DNA of 64,000 nt from Bubalus kerabau. Its lineage: Eukaryota; Chordata; Mammalia; Artiodactyla; Bovidae. The DNA lies in NCBI RefSeq assembly GCF_029407905.1, contig NC_073645.1, forward strand, positions 51,959,001-52,023,000, read 5' to 3'. The translations under genes and the position numbers were made by a program. This document shows positions 45,929 through 57,360 of this stretch, one piece after another. The notes under the pieces are model-generated. The model was given only the letters and a program-made list of their open reading frames with translations. It had not been told where the DNA came from and made no database searches. Every line of letters starts with the position of its first letter. The first letter of the stretch is position 1.

Positions 45929-46098
45929 GAAACAACCGAGATGTCCTTCAACAGAGGAAAGCATAAAGGAGACGCGGCGCATATAGACAGTGGGATGCTA
46001 CGCAGCCATAAAAGAAACAACCGAGATGTCCTTCAACAGAGGAAAGCATAAAGGAGACGCGGCGCATATAGACAGTGGGGTGCTACGCAGCCATAAAA
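45929..46098. repeat. 85-bp tandem duplication inside L1
   Basis: Units 45929-46013 and 46014-46098 begin GAAACAACCGAGATGTCC and differ at about one position (GGGATGC versus GGGGTGC). Other L1 copies have this interval once. Confidence 0.95.
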
Positions 46099-46356
46099 GA
46101 AAGAACCATTGCATTTGTGGACTAGAGATGTCCATACTAAGTGAAGTATGTCAGACAGAGGCGAACATCATATGACATCACTTATATGCAGAATCGAAGA
46201 AAATAATCCAAAGAACTTATTTACAAAACAGAAACAGACTCATGGCTGTCAAAAACAAGCAAACAAACAAACAAGCAACGTGTGGTTTCTGAAGGGGGAT
46301 AGTGTGTGTGTGGGAGGAGAGATAAATTAGGAATTTGGGAGGAACATACACACACT

Positions 46357-46561
46357 TGTTGTGTTGTCACTCAGTCGTGTCCTACTCTTTGTGACCCCGT
46401 GGACTGTAGCCCACGAGGCTCCTCCGTCCATGGGATTCTCCAGGCAAGAGTACTGGAGTGGGCTGCCATTTCCTTCTCCAGGGGATCTTCCCGACCCAGG
46501 GATCGAACCCTGGTCTCCTGCACTGCAGGCAGACGCTTTACCCTCTAAGCCACCAGGGAAG
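46357..46561 (-). mobile_element. Bov-tA SINE, minus strand, inside L1 3' UTR
   Basis: Reversed Bov-tA with CACACT at 46351-46356 and 46562-46567. On both sides the L1 3' UTR joins in normal order ('catacacacact' / 'actgctatacag'). Confidence 0.93.
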
Positions 46562-46947
46562 CACACTGCTATACAGAAAACAATTAGCAAGGACCTACTC
46601 TACAGCACAGAAGACTCTCCTCATTACTCTATAATAATCTATATGAGAAAATCTGAAAAACAAATTGACATATGTATGTGTGTATATATATATAACTACA
46701 TCACTTTGTTGTACACCTAAAACTACCACACACTGTGAATCAACTATACTCCAATGTAAAATAAAAATTACATTAAAAAATTAAAAGAAGCCCCAAGCCC
46801 AAAAACACACAAAAAGAATTGCTTTTTCAGGTGATAGACTGCTGGGCATTTATGATTCCATTTCCAATATACATTCTCATCCTTTAACTTCAGATTCAAA
46901 AGGGCAGGGTTTTCCTGTAGTCACCAGGCAGCTTGACCCTCTACAAC

Positions 46948-47371
46948 TGCTCATTTTGTGGACAGCCCAAGAAGGCTGAATGCTGAAGAATTGATGTTTT
47001 CAAAATGTGGTGCTGGAGAAGACTCTTGAGAGTCCCTTAGTCAGCAAAGAGATCAAGCTAGTCGGTCCTAAAGGAAACGAACCCTGAATTTTCTTTGGAA
47101 GGACTGATGCTGAAGCTGAAGCTCCAGCCCTTTGGCCACCTGAAGTGAAGAACTGACTCACTGGAAAAGACCCTGATGCTGGGCAAGATTGAAGGTGAGA
47201 GGAGAAGGGGACGAGAGAGGATAAGATGGTTGGATGGCATCACCGAGCCAGGGGACATGAGTTTGAGCAAACACCCGGAGATGGTAAAGGACAGGGAGGC
47301 CTGGCGTGCTGCAGTTCATGGGGTCACAAAAAGTCGAACATGACTGAGCGACTGAACAGCAACAACAACCA
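46948..47371 (+). mobile_element. BovB 3' end, plus strand, with target-site duplication
   Basis: The last 0.4 kb of BovB with a CAACAA-type tail. TCTACAAC occurs at 46940-46947 and 47372-47379. The coding frame is degraded. Confidence 0.88.
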
Positions 47372-47379
47372 TCTACAAC

Positions 47380-48447
47380 GTGTGGTCTACACTCAAGCTC
47401 CATTAATTCTTACTCATTTTAATCTCAAACAGAACCTAAAATGATTGCCTTGATGTTGGTTGCATTTCAGACAACGGTAGGAGAAGGCTCCTTACAAATG
47501 TGAATGGGGGCTGCTGACAGCGTGGATGGAAACCGAGAGACGGGTTTCTGCCCGGCCTCTGCATGTTGCTTTAAACCCATTTGTAGTTCACAGGCAGGGA
47601 AGAACAAAACCCAAACATTAATGATTTCAAGAAAGTTCCTCAGGAAGGATTGCATTAGGGCATGATGAAGGGAAACTCTTTAAAAGAAGTTGAAGCGGCA
47701 ACTCTCTGCTAGAGATCTAAGCGAGAAATTATCAGGAAGGCGAACTCCCTTCACAGAAGCTGGTACCAGATTTGATATTGCCAACAATTGTATCTTTGAC
47801 GCAATTGGAACAAGACGCTTTGTCAAGATGAGATGCAGGACGGCCACATCTGTCATCGTCTTTTAAACTCTGTGCTGGAGTTTTCAGGGGTCGCTTGCCT
47901 CCAGTTGGCAGATGGCTCTGGTTTTCAAACAGTGACGTGAATTCAGTCACCTGCTGAATGGTTTTTGGCACAGAACATCGCACTGTCATACTTCCAACTC
48001 GTCACATTAGGAGGACGTGCTCTGATAGGAAACAGAATTTCACTGCATAAGGAGCGTAATGCAGAAAGCTGTATCGTTTGTCGAGCGTCAGAGCAGTGCA
48101 CGGCTGTGAGAAGGGGCTTACCTGGCGGCCTCCTCGTCTCGTAATGCTGCCTGACAGTGCTGCTGTTTTCTCTGAGGGGAGGTATTTTCTGTGAGTCTAG
48201 AGCTGTTACGTGAGTTGTTGAAGTGGGTCTGGATTAACCTCAGATGTCTGCATCATAGTGTGTGTTTGACTGAAAGTGTCATGGTTAGGTGTTCTATTGC
48301 TTCAAAACTGTCGTTCTGTCATATCTGATCTGTCCTTCATGTAACTATAAGAGTCGCTTCTCAAAATACAGGTTGGATCTTCCTCAAGTACAGGCTTTTT
48401 CTAATTAAAAAAAGCTATTTACTTTGTCTTGGGGTATATTCTATTAA
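47380..48447. other. Single-copy non-coding stretch, CNE-like
   Basis: Repeat-free. 47760-48010 holds words such as 'ttgccaacaattgtatcttt' and 'gacgcaattggaac', which suggests a conserved block. The 85-codon minus frame at 47732-47989 covers it, but I recognise no domain. Confidence 0.35.
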
Positions 48448-48673
48448 GGGACTTCCCTGGTGGCTCAGTGGAAAAGAATCTGCCTGCCAGTGCAAGAGAC
48501 TCGGGTTCAGTCCCGGGGTTGGGAAGACTCCCTGGGAGAAGGAAATGGCAACCCACTCCAGTATTCTTGCCTGGGAAATCCCATGGAGAGAGGAGCCTGG
48601 CGGGCTGCAGTCCATGGGCTCGCAAAAGAGTCATACACAACTTAGACACAACTTAGTGAGTAAACAGCAGCAG
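48448..48673 (+). mobile_element. Bov-tA SINE, plus strand
   Basis: Head 'gggacttccctggtggctc', B-box region 'gggttcagtcccgggg', and a diverged tail ending in an AACAGCAGCAGG simple sequence. Confidence 0.92.
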
Positions 48674-48689
48674 GAGCTGATTAATAACG

Positions 48690-48915
48690 TTCTGATACTT
48701 TCAAGTAAACAGCGAAGGGACTTAGCCATACGTATCCATTCTCCCCCAGACTCCCCTCCCATCCAGGCTGCCACATAACATTGAACAGAGTTCCATGTGC
48801 TATAGAGTAGGGCCTTGTTGATTATCCATTTTAAATATAGCAGTGTATGCATGTCCATTTTGATCACAGATCCTCAAAAATGTAACATTTCTTTAAAAAA
48901 AAAAACAAAAAAACT
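48690..48915 (-). mobile_element. L1 3' UTR fragment, minus strand (with A-rich stretch)
   Basis: 'gagttccatgtgctatagag' and 'ttgattatccattttaaata' are the reversed L1 3' UTR words also seen at about 38780. An A-rich stretch is at 48893-48914. Confidence 0.5.
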
Positions 48916-49125
48916 CTTGATGAAGGCATATTTTGTATATCATATATGTCATCATTTTTAAGTGTGATTTTTCCTAGTGTAAATTTTAAAAAAAGTTTTA
49001 GTGAGTTGACTCAGTTGCACAAACCATCACTATAAATCAGTCACAGAACGTTCTCATCACCCCGTATGATTCCCCGGGCAGCCAGTTTCCTCCAGGCAGC
49101 CACTCAGCTGCTTTCTGTCTTCATG

Positions 49126-49506
49126 TTGTTCAGTCACTAAGTCATGTCCTGCTCTTTGTGACCTCATGGACAGCAGCATGCCAGGCCTCCCTGTCTCTCA
49201 CCGTCTCCCAGAGTTCGCCCAAGTTCATGTCCACTGAGTCGGAGATGCCATCCAACCATCCCATCCTCTGCTGCCTTCTTCTCCTTTCACTTTCAGTCTT
49301 TCCCAGCATCAGGGTCTTTTCCAAGGAGTTGACTCTTTACATCAGGTGGCCAAAGTATTGGAGCTTCAGCTTCAGCATCAGTCCTTCTAATGAATAATCA
49401 GGGTTGATTTCCTTTAAGATTGACTGGTTTGATCTCCTTGTAGTCCAAGGGACTCTCAAGAATCTTCTCCAGCACCACAATTCAAAAGCATCAATTCTTC
49501 AGTGTT
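49126..49506 (-). mobile_element. BovB 3' end, minus strand
   Basis: Reversed BovB terminus from 'ttgttcagtcactaagtc' to 'catcaattcttcagtg', inserted in the old L1 3' UTR ('ctttctgtcttcatg' | 'tttgccttttctgg'). Confidence 0.92.
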
Positions 49507-49997
49507 ACCTTTGCCTTTTCTGGATATTTTTTGTAAATCAAGTCATTATATGTGATTTCTTATGAATGGGTTCTGTCATTCAGTATAATGTTTCTGAGGT
49601 CCATCTATGATATGAGGTAGCTGCAGTTTTTCCTTTTTATTGCAGAATAGCCTTCCCTTGTCTCTTTACTGATTGACAGCATTCAGGTTCTTGCCCATTT
49701 TGATGTACCAGGAATAATGCAGCAAAGAAACATGAAAACGTTTTTCTGTGGATGCATATTTTCACTTCTCTTGGATGGATACCTAGAGAGGAATTTCTGT
49801 GTCATATGGCAAATTTATGTTTAAGTTTTTAAGAAACTGACAAAGTATTTTCTGAACTGGCTGCACAATTTTATACTCCCACCAGCAGTGGAAGAGGGCT
49901 TCAGTTTCTCTACATCCTCTCCAGAGTTTGCTTGTTTGCCTTTTTCATTATAGCTGTTCTAGTGGTTAGAAAATAGTATCTCATTGTGGTTTTGATT

Positions 49998-50207
49998 GTT
50001 GTTGTTGTTTAGCCACTAAGTCGTGTCCAAGTCTTTGTGACCCTGTGTTTTATAGCCCTCCAGGCTCCTCTGTCCATGGGTTTTCCCAGCCAAGAATACT
50101 GTGGTGGGTTGCCATTTGCTTCTCCTGGAGATCTTCCCAACCCAGGGATGGAAACTGGGTCACCTGCATTGCAGGTGGATTTTTTAACTGTTGAGCCACC
50201 AGGGAAG
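49998..50207 (-). mobile_element. Bov-tA SINE, minus strand, inside old L1
   Basis: Reversed Bov-tA with a GTT-type tail at the left. The head ends 'gagccaccagggaag'. The flanks 'tggttttgatt' and 'ttcattaatgtttt' are consecutive in L1. Confidence 0.92.
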
Positions 50208-53002
50208 AGTTTCATTAATGTTTTCTTAGTGACTAACCATGTTGAGCATTTTTCGTGTGTTGATTAGCCACTTGCAAGTCTGCTATGAGGAGATGTCCAT
50301 TTAAATTTTGCACTAATGCTTTGATTGAGCTGCTTATTTCATTATGATTGAGTTCTAAGTGTTGTCTGTGTATTCTGGACAAAGGCCTTTATTAGATACA
50401 TGTTTTGAAAATATTTTCTCCCAGTATGTTGCTTGTATTTTCATTTTTTTATTGCTGTCATCTGAATTGCAAAAGTTATGAATTTTAATGAGGCCCAATT
50501 TATCAGTATTTTTCTTTTACGGACCATGCTTTTGATATCATGTCTAAGAAATCTTTGTGTAACCCAAAGTCTTGAGATTTTTCTATGTTTTCATCTAAAA
50601 GTCTTCTGCGTTGGCACTTATACTAAGTCTCTGATCCCTTGCCATCTTAATATTAATCTTCTAACGCATTGATTGTAGATTGTCTTTCCATTTGATTAGA
50701 TTTTTATTTTCCCTCAGCATTATGTTGTAATTTTCAGTGTACTGGTCTTACCTTTCTTGTGTTAAAATTGCATGTAAATATTTTATCATTTTTGATGCTA
50801 TTGTGAATAATATATTTTAAAAATTTGAATACTTTATTGCTTGTATATGTATTAGATTACTTGCTGTCCATGTATCTCCTTTGGCAAAGTATTTACTTGC
50901 AAATCTTTTCCTTACTTTGAGTTATTACCTTTCTTGCATTTTGAGAGTTCTCTGCAGATTCTGTATGCAAGTCCTTAATCATATGTGATTTGCAAATATT
51001 TTCTCCAATATCTCTTTTATCATTTTTTAAAGTATCGTTTGAAAATTGGAAATATATAGTTTATATGAATTCCTATTTATCAGTTCCTTTATGGACTGTG
51101 CTTTGAGTATGGTATCTAAGAGTCATTTGCCTAATGAAAATCATAAACTCTTTCACCTGTATTTTCTTCTAGAATCTTTGTAGTTAGATTAGGTTTCACA
51201 TTTAGATCTATGAAATGCTTTGACTTAAGTTTTCTATGTGAAACAAATATATACCGTGTATCTGGTATATTTTATGATGTAACTTTCAATCAGTGTTTTT
51301 TTGTTGTGTATAGCATGTTTGGGTTTAAGCACTATTTGTTGAAAGGCTGTCTTTACCCCTCTGAAATGCTTTTGCTCTTTGTCAAAAGTCAGTGCCCATA
51401 TTTGTGTGTCTATTGCTTGAATCTCTACTTTGTTCCTTTAACCTATTTGTTCATTTTGAAAATTATAATGCACAGTTTTTACTACTTTAGCCTATAAATC
51501 AAATACTGTTGTCCTTCCAATGTGGTTGTTCTTTTTTAAGTCCTTTGCAAATCTGTGAATTTAAACTCAGTTTGTCATGTTAAAAAAAACCCAAAAAACT
51601 CTGATAGAATTCTATGGGGAATAGCACACTGGATCTTGAAATCATTCTAGGGGAAATTGACATAAACACTATTGAGTCTTCAGACACGTGAACAAAACAT
51701 GCATCTCCATTCATTGGTGTTTCATTTATCCTAGCAATACTGTATGGGTTTTAGTTTGCACACGTTTTGATGGATTTATCTATTTTCCGTAAGTTTAATG
51801 CTATTGTATACAGTATAGTTTGAACATTTAAATGTTGATTGTCCCTTGATAAAGACATAAAATTGATTTCCGAGGTGCTGGTGTTATGTCTACACTGTGA
51901 CCTGGTCAAACTCACTTATTTGTCCAACCAGCTTTTGTAGGTTTCATTGGATTTTTGTCATCAGTAATCATGTCACCTCAGAACAAAGACAGTTTTCCTT
52001 CTTCCTTGCCAATCTGCGTCCTTTTTATTTCCTTTTCTGTTCTGAGTGCACTGGACGGAACCCTCGATGCCACATTGGCAGAAGCGATGAGGGGAGGCCC
52101 TCTCATCTTGTTCCCGATCATAGGGGAAACCGTGCAGCATTGAATTTGGCATTAGCTGGAGTTTCCTCGTTGTTGCTTCTTTCAGGGCGAGGGAGTTCAC
52201 ATTTATTTCTTGTCTTCTGAGGGTTTTTAAGGGGAGCAGATGTTGGATTTTGTAAAATGTCCTTTCTGTTCAATTGAGATGAACAATCATAGAGTTTTTA
52301 TTTTTCATTAAACTTTGGTACTATGGTGAATTTTACATGAATTGGTTTTCAAATGTTAAACACATGTTGCATTTCTGGATGAAGCCTACTTGTACATGAT
52401 ATATTATTATTTTAAAATATTCATGGGCAATTTGCTAAAAGAAAATTTTGTTAGATTTTTTTCCACCTATGTTTAAGAGGAACATTGGTCCCTACTCTAA
52501 CTTTCTGATAATGTCTTTGCCTTATTTTGGAATCACAGTAATGCTGGCCTCAAAGAATGAATTGGAAAGTGTCTCTTCCTCTTCAGTTTTATGGATGTCT
52601 TTGTGCGGAGTCAATGTTTCTTCCTTAAGTGTTTGGTATATTTCACCAGTAAAGCCGTCTACTTCTAGAGATTTTTTTTTGGTGGGGGGTGTGCTGGGGA
52701 TGGCTGCAGGGCAAAAATTTTTAACTGCAAATTCAATTTCTTTAACAGATATAAAGCTGTTAACATTGTCCATTTTTTGGTAGTTTGTATCTTCAAGAAA
52801 TTTCTCATTTCCTCTGCATTTTTGAATGTCTAGGCTTAAAGTTGTTCTAATATTGAATCTATAGTGATGCCACTTCTCTTATTCCTAACATTGGTAATTT
52901 GTATCTTTGTTTCTTGATCAGTGTTATCAGTCATGCTGATCTTAAAGAAGGGGCTTTTGATTTCATTCATTCCTGTTTTCTTCATTAACTTCCATCTTGA
53001 CC

Positions 53003-53112
53003 TTGTTGTTGTTGCTAACCGACTCTTTGTGACCCCATGGACTGCAGCACGCCAGACTTCCCTGTCCTCCACTATCTTCCAGAGCTCACTCATGTTCATA
53101 TCCACTGAGTCA
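53003..53112 (-). mobile_element. Short BovB 3' end, minus strand
   Basis: About 110 bp of reversed BovB ('ttgttgttgttgctaaccgac' region to 'atatccactgagtca'). Confidence 0.85.
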
Positions 53113-54045
53113 CACCACATGGCCCTGGGCAGGAACAGAATCTAAATATCCAGAGAGTTTTGCTCTCAAAAATAATGTTTCCCCTCCCATTTTAGAGTGT
53201 CCCTGGACTTTTGGACCAGTAATAAAATATTTCCAAGGCTCAGAAAAACAACAACAAGCTATCGACCATTTCCTTTACCCTGTCTATTTTACATTTAATT
53301 TGCTGTCCTTTTTCTAGTTTCTTTTAAACAGGAAGCTGAGGTTCTTGATTTGAGAACTTTCTTATTCTCTAATGTTGGCATTGATGTAAGCATCCCTAAT
53401 TAGCTGTATCGCACACATTCTGCCATGACATCTTTTAATTTTCATTCAGTTTGAAATACTTCCTAATTTCCCTTTTGGTTTCTTCTTTGACCCATGGGTT
53501 ATCTAGAAGCATGTCATTTTGTTTTCTAATATCTGGGTGTATTCCATACATCTTTATGTTATTAATTGGTAATTAAATTCCATTTTGGTCAGAACATGTG
53601 TGTTCGTGACTTGAATCCTTTGAAATTTGTTTATACTTAATTTATTTCCAGATATTACACGTCTTGGTTAATTTTAGGTGTGCCCTTGAGAAGAATGCAC
53701 GTTCTGCTGCTGTGGGTGGGATTTCCTGTGAGCGTCAGTCACGGAGGGCTGTATCCTTGCTGCTTTTCTTTCTACTTCTTCAAGGTCCTGAAGGAAAAGT
53801 GCCCTTTTTTTTTCTTTGTAGTTATGTCTGTTTTGCTTAATGGATTATGAAACTCTGTAATCGAGTTCATAGGGGTTTAGAATTGTTTGAGCTGCTTAAT
53901 TGTTTAGAACTGTTGAGATGCGTGTTCTTATGGAAATGTCTTTTCTAAATTTCTGCTACTAATCTTGACTCTGAAACCCTTCTGTCTGATCTAAGATTAT
54001 CAGTCCTACGTTTTCTCCACCAGGGTTAGCTGTATATATTCTCCC

Positions 54046-54269
54046 TGTTGTTATGGTCCACGAGGGGCTCATAGCAGATGATTTTAAAATGGCCCATTGT
54101 GGTGACCTGGCAAACAAGGGATGAAGTCACAGTGGCCACATTGCCCTGGTGGCATCCTGTTTTTTCCCTTAAGGCGGGATCCTGTTTTTTGAGAAACTGG
54201 TGCCAGTTTCTCAAGACCACGTGACCACCCGACTGTGAGACCCCTCTGAATACATGATCACAAGACCCC
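54046..54269 (+). mobile_element. Probable LTR of an endogenous retrovirus, left part
   Basis: This interval and 54979-55240 together interrupt the old L1, which reads 'tctgatctaagattatcag' before and 'ggtcttggttttttagcc' after. The interval starts near TGTTGTTATGG, and the right part has an AATAAA followed by a pyrimidine-rich stretch, as in LTRs. No internal viral gene is present, so it would be a solo LTR. The family and exact ends are not determined. Confidence 0.35.
54189..54214. repeat. Perfect 12-bp inverted repeat with a 2-base spacer
   Basis: TTGAGAAACTGG (54189-54200) and CCAGTTTCTCAA (54203-54214) are exact reverse complements. The stem could form a tight hairpin or be a protein-binding dyad. 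It lies in the LTR-like segment. Confidence 0.9.
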
Positions 54270-54978
54270 AGTTCAGTTCAGTTCAGTAGCTCAGTCATGT
54301 CCAACTCTTTGCAAGCCCATGAATCACAGCATACCAGGCCTCCCTGTCCATCACCATCTCCTGGAGTTCACTCAGACTCACATCCATCGAGTCAGTGATG
54401 CCATCCAGCCATCTCATCCTCTGTCGTCCCCTTCTCCTCCTGCCCCCAATCCCTGCCAGCATCAGAGTCTTTTCCAATGAGTCAACTCTTTGCATGAGGT
54501 GGCCAAAGTACTGGAGTTTCAGCTTTACCATCATTCCTTCCAAAGAAATCCCAGGGCTGATCTCCTTCAGAATGAACTGATTGGATCTCCTTGCAGTCCA
54601 AGGGACTCTCAAGAGTCTTCTCCAACACCACAGTTCAAAAGCAGCAATTCTTCGGTGCTCAGCCTTCTTCATAGTCCAACTCTCACATCCATACATGACC
54701 ACAGGAAAAACCATAGCCTTGACTAGACAGACCTTTGTTGGCAAAGTGATGTCTCTGCTTTTGAATATGCTATCTAGGTTGGTCATAACTTTCCTTCCAA
54801 GGAGTAAGCGTCTTTTAATTTCGTGGCTGCAGTCACCATCTGCAGTGATTTTGGAGCCCCCAAAGATAAAGTCTGACACTGTTTCCCCATCTATTTGCCA
54901 TGAAGTGATGGGACCGGATGCCATGATCTTCGTTTTCTGAGTGTTGAGCTTTAAGCCAACTTTTTCACTCTCCTTTTT
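54270..54978 (-). mobile_element. BovB 3' 0.7 kb, minus strand
   Basis: It starts with a GTTCA tail run and ends inside the 'gagagtgaaaaagttggc' block. It splits the LTR-like element. No clear target-site duplication is seen. Confidence 0.95.
54295..54978 (-). pseudogene. BovB C-terminal frame, open but 5' truncated
   Basis: An uninterrupted frame covers [21 protein letters not shown]…, [44 protein letters not shown] and [20 protein letters not shown]. It lacks the RT core and endonuclease. The ATG-initiated frame extends to 55074 only by running into LTR-like sequence, which is not part of the protein. One small in-frame deletion (GETVSDF instead of GETVETVSDF) is seen. Confidence 0.85.
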
Positions 54979-55240
54979 CAGGGGCAGGCTAAAGATGAAC
55001 CAAGGCCCCCTCCCTTCGGGGCACAAGTTCCCTTCAATAGGGTGTAAGAAGGGGTGGCTGTAAAGGGTGAGCACTGGTTTCTCGCTAAAGCCAGTCTCTT
55101 TCTTTCTCCCCGTAATAAATCTTCCTCTGCCTGGGTGCCCTGCTCACTCTCTTTTCCTCTGCGCTTGCCTTACCCCTGTCTTTTTGCTTTCGCTCACTTT
55201 TATGTTTCTATTTAAAGTTCACTTCTTATAAGGAACAAAG
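54979..55240 (+). mobile_element. Probable LTR, right part
   Basis: It contains a possible polyadenylation signal AATAAA (55114-55119), followed by a CT-rich region and an end near GGAACA. See the left part for the reasoning. Confidence 0.35.
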
Positions 55241-55249
55241 GGTTGGGTC

Positions 55250-55560
55250 TTGGTTTTTTAGCCAGTCTGACAGTCTCTTCATTTTAATTGGAATCTTTGG
55301 TCAAATTAGGTTTACTGTGACTGTCAACTTGGTTGTGGTCAAGTCCGTAAGCTTGCTGTTTGTTTTCTAGTTTTCCCATCTTTTCCTTGCCCCCTACTTT
55401 CTTTTTCTGCTTTCTTTTCACTTAATGATATGCATTTTAGGATTCCACTTTATTGCCTTTGTTGGAAATTGTTGACTATAATGCTTTAAAAAAAAAATGG
55501 CAATGACTTCAGGGTCTATAGCACACATCTTGAGCTCACCACAGTCTATCTGGACGTGAT
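55250..55560 (-). mobile_element. Ancient L1, minus strand, continuation
   Basis: 'ttgggtcttggttttttagcc' and 'tctcttcattttaattggaa' continue the L1 order that ends at about 54045. Confidence 0.55.
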
Positions 55561-57360
55561 GCTGTGCCATTTCACGTGACGGAAGAGCTTGACGATGGCA
55601 AGCTGCCATTTCCCTCCTGCTGGCCTTTAAGCTTCCGTGGTCATTTATTTTTCTTATATGTATGTTATAAACCTCCAATACATCATCATTATTTTGTTCA
55701 AATGATTATCTTTTAAAGAGATTTACATAATAGGGAAAAGTCTTAATTATCTACCAAGTTAGAACCATTCCCAGGGCTCCTCCCTCCTTTCTGCAGGTTT
55801 TATTTCCATCCAGCATCATGTGTATTCTCTAAATTCACTCCAGCCTTCGTATGGTCAGGGGTTCAAGACCGGAGAAGCAGCCCGTCTGTACAGGAGGCAG
55901 CGGAAACCGGAAGTGGCTTGGTGGTGATAGTTGGGGAGGAACCGTGTGGGAGGAGGCTCCAGCAACTAGCCCTGCATGGGGCAGGAGGGGACAGGGCAGG
56001 CTGCCCCCCGAGCCCTGGCCAGGGCTGTCCGTGGACCGTGCTTTCTATGGAGTTTAGGAGAGAAATGTCACTTTGCCATCTCTCTGCCCAGATCTTTCTT
56101 TTTATTCATAGTTAATTGCTGCATTTCTTTAGCTTCCATAATGTCCCACTTAATCCTTAAGATGTTCTGCCTTGAATTCGAGTTTAATGAAGTTAAATCG
56201 CTCACGTGCTTCTCCTGCTGGCTTGTGATTGCCAAAGGAGACAAGGCTGAGCGTTGCTCTTTGTATTCCAGCCGCTATTATGTCCCCAGAACAATGCCTC
56301 ACACACAATGAGAGATTAATAAATTTGGGTGACTCCTGTTAACAAAGGCGCTTACTTCCGTGTGACACAATCTATGCGTGATTTAATGCTCTTTCATCAC
56401 GGAATACAGGGCTGAGTGTCCTCTGCTCTGCTCTCGAGGACTTCGTAGGCATGCAGTCTCAATTTCGAGATCTAAATAGGTGTGTCAACAGTACGGGGGG
56501 GGTCACACAAGAAATTCTCAGCTTGGGTTGTTTTCACTGTCATAACATTTATGGTTCTGTTGAAGCACAAGCAATTTCCTCAATAAAGAAGGAAAGAAGG
56601 GAACAGCTGCCTGGGATGACAACTCGGCTGCCTGAGGGACACTGGCAGCCGCAGTCTGGGCAGTTTGGATGCTGATAAGGGGCGGGGGGCAGGACGTGGC
56701 TGGCGATGGACCTTGTGGAAATATGTCTTCAACAGGCGAGGAGCCGGGAGCTGCTGCCCTGCAGAGGTTTGACCGTAAGCTGTCTGGAATCTCAATCTGG
56801 GAGCAGAGCTGGGAGGCAGTTTCTATTAACAGGGGATGTGCCTGCTGTTTATTGCTCCTGATAGAGCTGGCGCCCAGCTAGACACCTGTTGATCGCGTGT
56901 CAGGACATCAGGGCAGAAATATCAGCTCCTGGAGGAAAGTCTTTCAGCAGATATATGAGAAACCCAGAAAAATCAATACCCCTAATACAAAGATGTTTCT
57001 GGAGGTGTTCCTTTTAGAATGAAGAGACACACCATGCTCTTGCCAATACTTTGGATCTTAGAAACAGTATTTCTCTTTAAAGAAGAAGAGGATCTAAAGC
57101 AGAGTGTGGCTTAAAAAAATACAAACAAAAGCTCTCACCTCTGGCTGAGGGAGCTCCGGGGTCATCCTAAGCCCCTGCTGGGCCCCGTGGACAGAGGCTC
57201 CAAGGGCCTCCTTTCCCCTTCTCCCTGATGGTCACCTGCGTCATTATGGTGATGCTCTCAGGGTCCTGGCTTATCGATGCTTTTCCTGGTCCCCCAACCC
57301 CAGATGTGTCCAGTGAGTTCCAGAACGTCAATTGCCCCATTTTTACTTTTCTACAAAGCC
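55561..57360. other. Single-copy non-coding stretch
   Basis: A possible MIR 3' end lies at 56270-56336 ('acaatgcctcacacacaatg…ttaataaatttgg'). Otherwise no repeat or gene is recognised. Frames up to 111 codons lack motifs. Confidence 0.4.

Larger units (their letters stand above)
45728..46790 (+). mobile_element. L1, direct 3' segment of the twin-primed insertion (split by Bov-tA)
   Basis: It starts at 'cttcctacacaatgggtggg', continues through the end of ORF2 and the 3' UTR, and ends at 'tcaactatactccaatgtaa' with an A-rich tail near 46760-46790. It carries an 85-bp tandem duplication (45929-46098) and a Bov-tA at 46357-46561. Confidence 0.85.
48950..54045 (-). mobile_element. Ancient L1 (L1M-type), minus strand, about 4.3 kb without later insertions
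   Basis: Blocks appear in consistent reversed L1 order from 3' UTR (48950) towards the ORF2 N-terminus: 'ggatggatacctagagagga' (49773), 'ctcccagtatgttgcttgta' (50419), 'gtttaagcactatttgttga' (51323), 'cccgatcataggggaaacc' (52112), 'taatgctggcctcaaagaat' (52539), and 'tgacccatgggttatctag' (53490). It is cut by a BovB (49126-49506), a Bov-tA (49998-50207), a BovB tail (53003-53112) and, beyond 54045, an LTR-like element. It resumes at 55250. All open frames here are short. Confidence 0.75.

Noticed and set aside
54979..55074. N-terminal extension of the BovB C-terminal frame
   Set aside because: These residues come from the LTR-like flank and are not BovB protein.
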